A stretch of 5,833 nt of DNA from Armatimonadota bacterium (GTDB lineage: Bacteria; Armatimonadota; UBA5829), in assembly GCA_023398345.1 (NCBI GenBank), contig JAEWSK010000154.1, positions 1 to 5,833 of the forward strand, given 5' to 3'. Shown here one piece after another: positions 1-3,377 of the stretch (the stretch's first letter is position 1; each line of letters begins with the position of its first letter). The notes beneath the pieces are model-generated. The model was not told where the DNA came from and did no database searches. It saw only the letters and a list, made by a program, of their open reading frames with translations. The position numbers and the translations under genes were made by a program.

Positions 1-1
1 T

Positions 2-628
2 GGTCAATCGGGCGTATTTCTTAACCCGCTGGCATATCCGCTAAAGGCAAACAGTGTCGAAATCGCTACGCACTCCGTTGACATGGATGATTTGGGATCA
101 ATTCAGACATACAATGTTTCTTTGGGACTAAAGGGCAATGCTGAGTTGGGCTTTACAAAGTATTCGAGCCAAATCACTGGCGTTTTGGATCAAAATATTT
201 TGCAGGGCAAGTGGCAGTTTGTCCCCGAGACAAAAACATCTCCGGCCGTCGCGCTTTGGGTGGTTCATCGTGATTTAGTTGACGGCCCAAATGATACTGA
301 AATTGGTGTGACCGTCACAAAGGTGGTCAATGTCGGCAAGCATCCGGTTGTGCTCGACATCGGCGCAAGATCGACAAAATCGCTGGGTCTGGGATTGTTT
401 GGTGTCGGAGACAGTAGAGAGACGCGCATTGAAGGTGCGGTGGGGCTGTTTGTTACAAGTAAATTTGTTGTGGCGACAGAGTTCAAACAGCAAATCGACG
501 CAAGGCCGTGGCATGACATTGCGTTTCGTTATGTCGCGTCGCCCAATTTTAACATTGACTTCGGCATAGCAAACTTCAGCAACACTTTGGACAATCAAGT
601 AGCATTTGCATTTACTTACAGCCGCTAA
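2..628 (+). CDS. Beta-strand-rich, probably outer-membrane protein, 3' part
   Basis: The frame is open from the window edge to a TAA at 626-628, giving 208 visible residues, so the gene starts upstream. The first ATG in this frame (83) is internal: the 27 residues before it (GQSGVFLNPLAYPL...) continue the same pattern and no Shine-Dalgarno sequence precedes it. The protein is a succession of short alternating hydrophobic/polar strands (TYNVSLGLKGNAELGFTKY, VALWVVHRDLV, KFVVATEF, FNIDFGIANFS), ending in an aromatic-rich strand, VAFAFTYSR. This is the look of a small beta-barrel. The 'sGvFLNPLAYPLKAN' stretch recalls the repeat-like opening of YjbH-type or similar outer-membrane proteins of diderm bacteria. 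No catalytic motif is seen. It converges on lysS. Family assignment is uncertain; a periplasmic beta-sandwich is possible. Confidence 0.6.
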   Translation, partial: GQSGVFLNPLAYPLKANSVEIATHSVDMDDLGSIQTYNVSLGLKGNAELGFTKYSSQITGVLDQNILQGKWQFVPETKTSPAVALWVVHRDLVDGPNDTEIGVTVTKVVNVGKHPVVLDIGARSTKSLGLGLFGVGDSRETRIEGAVGLFVTSKFVVATEFKQQIDARPWHDIAFRYVASPNFNIDFGIANFSNTLDNQVAFAFTYSR

Positions 629-643
629 AATATCTTAATCGCA

Positions 644-687
644 CGGGACACGGATGGCCTGAAATTGTGACTGGCCACCGCGTCCCG
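644..687. terminator. Hairpin between convergent genes, possible bidirectional terminator
   Basis: The arms at 644-659 and 673-687 form about 14 base pairs (CGGGAC, CGG, TGGCC against GGCCA, CCG, GTCCCG) with one mismatch and one bulged A, closing a 13-nt loop. It lies exactly between the stop codon of the left-hand gene (628) and that of lysS (702). Neither side has a clean T tract: AT-rich sequence follows in the minus direction (ATTAAGATATTTTA), and little follows in the plus direction. A shared terminator for converging transcripts is the natural reading, but efficiency cannot be judged. Confidence 0.5.
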
Positions 688-701
688 GCGATAAAAATCA
701 G

Positions 702-2270
702 CTACTTGCCTTCCGGCTTCATCTGCGGGAATAGTATGATCTCGCGGAGATTATCTTGATTGCAAAAGATCATTACGAGCCGGTCTATTCCAACTCCCAG
801 CCCGCCGGTCGGCGGCATGCCGTACTCGAGCGCGCGGATGAAGTCATCGTCCATCGGATGCGCTTCATCATCGCCCGCGGCGCGCATTTTGCCCTGCTGC
901 TCAAATCTATCACGCTGATCAAACGGATCGTTGATCTCGCTGAATGCATTTCCGCACTCGACTTTCGTCATATACACTTCAAAGCGGCGCGTGAGCTTGG
1001 GATTATCTTGTCGTTTTTTTGCAAGCGGCGAGGTCTCCATCGGAAAATCCGTGATGAACGTCGGCTGGATGAGATTGGGCTGCACAAATCTCTCGTGGAT
1101 CTTTTCTATGATCCCGCCGATCATGTGCTCCTGGCTCGTATCAAGCCCAAGGCTCTCCATCGCCTTTTGTGCCGATTCGAGGCTCTCGAACGCATCGGGT
1201 TTGATTCCCGCATATTGCTCGATTCCCTCCAGCATCGGCAGCCTTCTCCACGGCCCTGCAAGCTCTATTATATTGCCCTGATATTCAAAGCTCGTCGTGC
1301 CGTAAATAGACTTGCAAACGTATTGGTACATATCTTCAACGAGCTGCATCACGTCTTCGAGGTTTGCGTAAGCCTCGTAGCTTTCCAGCAGCGTAAATTC
1401 TGGGTTGTGCCGGGTCGATAGGCCTTCGTTTCTAAACACGCGCCCGATCTCATACACGCGCTCCAGCCCGCCCACTATTAGACGCTTGAGGTACAGCTCC
1501 AGCGATATGCGCAGGTGAAATTCATGCTCCAGCGCGTTGTGATATGTATTAAAAGGTCGTGCCGCAGCGCCGCCTGCAACCGACTGCAGCACTGGCGTTT
1601 CGACTTCAAGATAGCCTCGGCTGTCATAGAATTCGCGTATTGCTCGAATGATTCGACTGCGAATTTCAAACCTGCGCCGAACATCCGGGTTGGTAATTAA
1701 ATCAAGATGGCGCTGGCGCTGGCGCTGTTCAATTTGCTGAAGGCCATACCAATGCTGCTCGCCTTTTTCCTTGCCGAACGGGATCGGCCGAACTGATTTT
1801 GCGAGCACCGTGAACTTATTGACGTGAACCGATACCTCACCCGTGCGAGTGCGAAACACAAACCCCTCGATGCCGACAAAGTCGCCGAGGTCGAGCCGCT
1901 TCACAAGTTCATAGTCGTCGCCGAGGTCATCTCTCTTTAGGTATAGCTGAATTCGGCCCTTTCGATCTTCGATGTGAGCAAAGCTGGCCTTGCCCATAGA
2001 TCTAAACGAGACAACTCGCCCGGCAAGGCTGACGTCAATTTGCGCATTTGAGTTCTGCTCGCCTTCTTTTGGCTCATTTGACTCGAATGCGGCGATTGCG
2101 TCGGCGCATGAGGCCTCGATTGACTCTTTTGAACCGTCGGATTTATTAACTGTCGCCCATCGCTCGTATTTCTCAACAGCAAATGGGTCACAGCCCAAAG
2201 CTTTCATCTCATTGAGCTTATCAATTCTGGTCTGAATAAGTTCGTCTTCAGGTATAACGTGTTCTTCCAA
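702..2270 (-). CDS. lysS: Lysyl-tRNA synthetase, class II
   Basis: This cytoplasmic enzyme charges tRNA-Lys with lysine through a lysyl-adenylate. At 522 residues it is slightly longer than E. coli LysS (505). Visible parts, in order: an N-terminal helix; an OB-fold anticodon-binding domain (about 80-155, SLAGRVVSFRSMGKASFAHI); class II motif 1 (about 201-228, ending LEVETPVLQ); motif 2 (271-296, VFRNEG with R280, HNPEF 288-292); the lysine-site segment ECGNAFSEINDP (438-449); and motif 3 (486-500, PPTGGLGVGIDRL with R497). The start is TTG. An in-frame TAG lies 15 nt upstream (2286-2288), which leaves no room for a longer protein, and GGGAG sits 7 nt before the TTG. An acidic, low-complexity stretch of about 35 residues (42-78) precedes the OB fold. 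It lies downstream of greA on the same strand, separated by a terminator-like hairpin. The identification is secure. Confidence 0.97.
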   Translation of the reverse strand: MEEHVIPEDELIQTRIDKLNEMKALGCDPFAVEKYERWATVNKSDGSKESIEASCADAIAAFESNEPKEGEQNSNAQIDVSLAGRVVSFRSMGKASFAHIEDRKGRIQLYLKRDDLGDDYELVKRLDLGDFVGIEGFVFRTRTGEVSVHVNKFTVLAKSVRPIPFGKEKGEQHWYGLQQIEQRQRQRHLDLITNPDVRRRFEIRSRIIRAIREFYDSRGYLEVETPVLQSVAGGAAARPFNTYHNALEHEFHLRISLELYLKRLIVGGLERVYEIGRVFRNEGLSTRHNPEFTLLESYEAYANLEDVMQLVEDMYQYVCKSIYGTTSFEYQGNIIELAGPWRRLPMLEGIEQYAGIKPDAFESLESAQKAMESLGLDTSQEHMIGGIIEKIHERFVQPNLIQPTFITDFPMETSPLAKKRQDNPKLTRRFEVYMTKVECGNAFSEINDPFDQRDRFEQQGKMRAAGDDEAHPMDDDFIRALEYGMPPTGGLGVGIDRLVMIFCNQDNLREIILFPQMKPEGK

Positions 2271-2277
2271 GTTCTCG

Positions 2278-2282
2278 CTCCC
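2278..2282 (-). promoter_or_regulatory. lysS ribosome binding site for a TTG start
   Basis: GGGAG lies 7 nt upstream of the TTG. With the in-frame TAG at 2286-2288, it fixes the start of lysS at 2270. No ATG or GTG lies between that stop and the TTG; the only other conceivable initiator is an ATT codon, which is far less likely. Confidence 0.7.
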
Positions 2283-2295
2283 AATCTATGTATGC

Positions 2296-2334
2296 AAAAA
2301 AACAAAACCCTGCGGATTTTTACCCGCAGGGTTT
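2296..2334 (-). terminator. Intrinsic terminator between greA and lysS (possible attenuator)
   Basis: On the minus strand a perfect 11-bp stem (AAACCCTGCGG with CCGCAGGGTTT, plus coordinates 2324-2334 and 2305-2315) closes an 8-nt loop. It is followed by TG and a run of seven T (2302-2296). This is a canonical Rho-independent terminator 31 nt after the greA stop codon. It is odd that its T tract ends only 25 nt before the lysS TTG, leaving no room for a separate lysS promoter plus ribosome binding site. It may therefore act as a partial terminator or regulated attenuator for lysS. Confidence 0.88.
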
Positions 2335-2354
2335 CATTCGCTTATTCTTGCCAT
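2320..2354 (-). other. Two overlapping mini-ORFs ahead of the lysS terminator
   Basis: Between the greA stop and the terminator stem is AGAGG, then five bases (AAAAA shared with the start), then ATG GCA AGA ATA AGC GAA TGA (2354-2334, MARISE). A second frame, ATG AAA CCC TGC GGG TAA (2337-2320, MKPCG), overlaps the first by ATGA and lies inside the 5' arm of the terminator. A ribosome stopping at the TGA would cover the 5' arm of the stem. Such short frames occur often by chance, so a leader-peptide role is only a possibility. Confidence 0.2.
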
Positions 2355-2365
2355 TTTTCCTCTGG

Positions 2366-2845
2366 TTACTTGCGGATGCTCACAATCTCGTACTTTGCCT
2401 TGCCTGCCGGCACTTGGATCGTTGCAATTTCGCCGACTTTTTTTCCGATCAAAGCTTGGCCTACGGGTGACTCGTTTGATATACGATCCTCGGCCGGATC
2501 GGCCTCAAACGTGCCGACTATGGTAAAATCCCACGAATCTCCGGTTTCAAGATCCTTGACTTTGACCACAGAGCCTACTCCGACTTCATCAGTGGGCACT
2601 TCATCGCTTTCAATGACTCTGGCGGACGCAAGAATCTGCCGCAGTTCTTCGATTCGTCCCTCGACAAACGCCTGCTCATTTTTTGCGTCCTCAAATTCTG
2701 AGTTGTCCGTCAATTCGCCAAACTGCTTGGAGTCCCTGATGAGTTCGGCTACTCGCTTACGATGAACCGTCCGCAACTGATCCAGTTCATCTTCAATTTT
2801 TTTCAGGCCTCGTGTGGTTAGTATGACTTCCTTTTCCGCTTGCAT
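2366..2845 (-). CDS. greA: Transcription elongation factor GreA
   Basis: GreA enters the RNA polymerase secondary channel and stimulates cleavage of backtracked RNA, rescuing stalled complexes. The protein has 159 residues (E. coli GreA has 158). Residues 1-75 form the antiparallel coiled coil (LTTRGLKKIEDELDQL, then FGELTDNSEFEDAKNEQ, FVEGRIEELRQIL). Residues 80-159 form the FKBP-like C-terminal domain (GSVVKVKDL, RISNESPVGQALIGKKVGE, AKYEIVSI). I chose ATG 2845 over the GTG at 2854: the Shine-Dalgarno stretch AAGGGGTG overlaps that GTG and is properly spaced from the ATG. The acidic tip reads G-E-L-T-D-N, where E. coli has G-D-L-K-E-N, so the two catalytic-tip acids are exchanged in kind. 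It is followed by a terminator and then lysS; greA-lysS adjacency is common in bacteria. Confidence 0.97.
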   Translation of the reverse strand: MQAEKEVILTTRGLKKIEDELDQLRTVHRKRVAELIRDSKQFGELTDNSEFEDAKNEQAFVEGRIEELRQILASARVIESDEVPTDEVGVGSVVKVKDLETGDSWDFTIVGTFEADPAEDRISNESPVGQALIGKKVGEIATIQVPAGKAKYEIVSIRK

Positions 2846-2851
2846 CGCTAT

Positions 2852-2861
2852 CACCCCTTCC
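2852..2861 (-). promoter_or_regulatory. greA ribosome binding site
   Basis: The minus strand reads GGAAGGGGTG, then ATAGCG, then ATG. GGGGTGAT resembles the extended anti-16S complement GAGGTGAT, with a spacing of about 8 nt from GGGG to the ATG. It overlaps the alternative GTG codon at 2854, which argues that the GTG is not the start. Confidence 0.65.
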
Positions 2862-2897
2862 GCACTACCGGGTCAGAATGCACCCATAAATGACAAA

Positions 2898-2929
2898 TCA
2901 AGCACCGACCCACATGGATCAGTGCTTGA
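2898..2929 (-). promoter_or_regulatory. 14-bp hairpin in the greA 5' leader
   Basis: The arms 2898-2911 and 2916-2929 pair along all 14 positions in the minus-strand RNA (TCAAGCACTGATCC with GGGTCGGTGCTTGA, two G-U pairs), closing the 4-nt loop ATGT. The 3' side continues TTTGTCATTTA, a broken U-rich tract, so it could be a weak terminator or a stability element about 50-85 nt before the greA start. Its 5' arm shares four bases with the upstream inverted repeat, so the two structures would compete. Confidence 0.6.
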
Positions 2930-2984
2930 CAGAACACTATGCCAATACAGGATTATACTTACCAACATTGGCGTGCTCTGTCAA
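2926..2984. repeat. Imperfect inverted repeat centred on the greA -10 region
   Basis: The plus strand has TTGACAGAACACTATGCCAAT (split: TTGACAGA-A-CAC-TAT-GCCAAT) at 2926-2946 and the complement of TTGACAGAGCACGCCAAT at 2967-2984. The arms agree at 17 positions, apart from one substitution and a 3-nt insertion, and enclose a 20-nt centre. The dyad axis falls on the predicted -10 box. It could be an operator, an RNA hairpin in any transcript that enters from upstream, or a remnant of a small palindromic element. Confidence 0.65.
2952..2984 (-). promoter_or_regulatory. Putative greA promoter
   Basis: The minus strand shows a perfect TATAAT (2957-2952), with a transcription start expected near 2943-2946, giving a leader of about 100 nt. 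A perfect TTGACA lies at 2984-2979, but the gap is 21 bp instead of about 17. No reasonable -35 exists at 16-18 bp. Either the -35 match belongs only to the inverted repeat, or the promoter needs an activator that compensates for the long spacing. Confidence 0.5.
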
Positions 2985-3145
2985 ACACAAAATGCATTAC
3001 AAAGTGACCCTGCACGCCCCAAAACCTGCCAAATAACAGACGCAGCGAATTTATAAAAAGTTCCAAAAGGCTGAGTCGGCAAGGTATGAACTGTTATGCC
3101 ATATTTCACAACATCCGGCTAAGACTTTTTTGCGCCAATATTTTA
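2985..3145. other. Intergenic stretch with no recognised gene
   Basis: No convincing ORF, tRNA or strong promoter was found on either strand here. The only structure noted is GCACGCC at 3012-3018, complementary to GGCGTGC at 2970-2976 in the right arm of the greA inverted repeat, which could form a third alternative stem. A TATAAA on the minus strand near 3050 has no acceptable -35 partner. Confidence 0.5.
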
Positions 3146-3183
3146 CAAAAAGGAAACCGCCGCCCCACAGTGGAGCGGCGGTT
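3146..3183 (-). terminator. Strong intrinsic terminator of the small-RNA unit
   Basis: On the minus strand AACCGCCGCTCCA pairs with TGGGGCGGCGGTT over 13 bp (plus coordinates 3171-3183 and 3155-3167, one G-U pair) around a 3-nt loop. TCC and then five T follow (3151-3147). It ends the RNA started at about 3334 and is also the first terminator downstream of the GH36 gene. Confidence 0.88.
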
Positions 3184-3237
3184 CGAAATTCCTACCCTCA
3201 CGGATAGTTGAAGTTTCCCGCGAGAGACTCACATTCA

Positions 3238-3262
3238 TGACCAAGGTGGTCAAATTGACCAC
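3238..3262 (-). repeat. Overlapping palindromes built from TGACC/GGTCA
   Basis: Two perfect palindromes share seven bases: GTGGTCA-N3-TGACCAC (3246-3262) and TGACCA-N3-TGGTCA (3238-3252). Further matches are GGTCA at 3286-3290 (TGACC on the minus strand) and the Shine-Dalgarno region at 3317-3323. In RNA these are mutually exclusive stems. As DNA, a TGGTC-N5-GACCA site would suit a dimeric regulator of the GntR/FadR kind. RNA structure seems likelier because the site lies about 70-95 nt inside the predicted transcript. Confidence 0.6.
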
Positions 3263-3274
3263 AGGCTAAAAAGC

Positions 3275-3310
3275 TTAACCCGCGCGGTCACCTCGTTGAC
3301 AATCTATCAT
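3275..3310 (-). CDS. 11-codon ORF with a perfect Shine-Dalgarno sequence
   Basis: AAGGAGG (3327-3321) lies 10 nt before ATG (3310-3308). The frame reads MIDCQRGDRAG and stops at TAA (3277-3275), which is inside the 5' arm of the following hairpin (3280-3264). It is the best ribosome binding site in the window, yet it serves only this tiny frame, which suggests a leader peptide or a sensor of translation rather than a functional protein. There is no run of a single regulatory amino acid; there are two Arg codons (CGA, CGC). It might instead be the stub of a lost gene. Confidence 0.35.
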   Translation of the reverse strand: MIDCQRGDRAG

Positions 3311-3340
3311 GTTGTCACCACCTCCTTCTTAGTCAATTTC

Positions 3341-3369
3341 AGTATATGTCTAAGCCATCTCCATGTCAA
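3341..3369 (-). promoter_or_regulatory. Sigma-70-type promoter of the small-RNA unit
   Basis: The minus strand has TTGACA (3369-3364), exactly 17 bp, and TATACT (3346-3341), i.e. 11 of 12 consensus bases with ideal spacing. The start is predicted at about 3334 (G) or 3333 (A), some 7 nt before AAGGAGG. The -35 box begins 8 nt beyond the GH36 stop codon, so the unit is packed directly behind that gene. Confidence 0.82.
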
Positions 3370-3377
3370 CTGGTGAT

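Larger units (their letters stand above)
3146..3334 (-). ncRNA. Predicted structured small RNA or orphan leader, about 190 nt
   Basis: A consensus promoter (3341-3369) and a strong terminator (3146-3183) bound this unit. Minus-strand structure in order: a Shine-Dalgarno and 11-codon ORF (3327-3275); a 6-bp hairpin GGTTAA/TTAGCC (3280-3264); a 7-bp hairpin GTGGTCA/TGACCAC (3262-3246) that competes with a 6-bp hairpin TGACCA/TGGTCA (3252-3238); a two-part hairpin (3217-3185) with 6 bp, CTATCC/GGGTAG, capped by the GNRA-type loop GTGA over a bulged 6-bp lower stem; then the terminator. I checked it by eye against 6S, 4.5S, tmRNA, T-box and the common riboswitch cores and recognised none. The next gene, greA, is 300 nt further on and has its own promoter candidate, so this may be a stand-alone RNA, a leader-peptide attenuator, or the 3' UTR of the GH36 mRNA. 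Confidence 0.55.

Noticed and set aside
83..85. ATG as the true start of the left-hand gene
   Set aside because: The frame stays open upstream with matching protein character (GQSGVFLNPLAYPL), and no Shine-Dalgarno sequence precedes the ATG.
265..598. Minus-strand open frames opposite the left-hand gene
   Set aside because: The plus-strand frame is open through the window edge and has coherent beta-strand periodicity; the antisense frames show no domain pattern or ribosome binding site.
756..1421. 221-codon open frame on the plus strand
   Set aside because: It is antisense to the conserved catalytic core of lysS, has no family resemblance and has an unnatural composition; it is a shadow of lysS codon use.
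2852..2854. GTG as the greA start
   Set aside because: It overlaps the Shine-Dalgarno bases and would add MIA before the usual N-terminus; ATG 2845 gives the family's normal length and spacing.
2926..2984. Insertion-sequence terminal repeats
   Set aside because: The arms enclose only 20 bp, no flanking target duplication is visible and no transposase is nearby; a MITE-like relic is not excluded but is not supported.
2814..3056. 80-codon open frame on the plus strand
   Set aside because: It is antisense to the greA start, leader hairpin and promoter, with no ribosome binding site or recognisable protein.
3178..3192. GGCGGTTCGAAATTCC resembling a tRNA T arm on the plus strand
   Set aside because: The T stem does not close, and no acceptor, D or anticodon arm can be built; these bases belong to the terminator and adjoining hairpin on the other strand.
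3143..3238. 31-residue minus-strand frame beginning MNVSLSRE
   Set aside because: It has no ribosome binding site and its second half is the terminator hairpin and T tract.
3146..3334. Known RNA class (6S, SRP RNA, tmRNA, T-box, GEMM, SAM, cobalamin, lysine, glycine, fluoride, M-box)
   Set aside because: None of the conserved core sequences of these classes is visible. A covariance-model search would be decisive and could not be run here.
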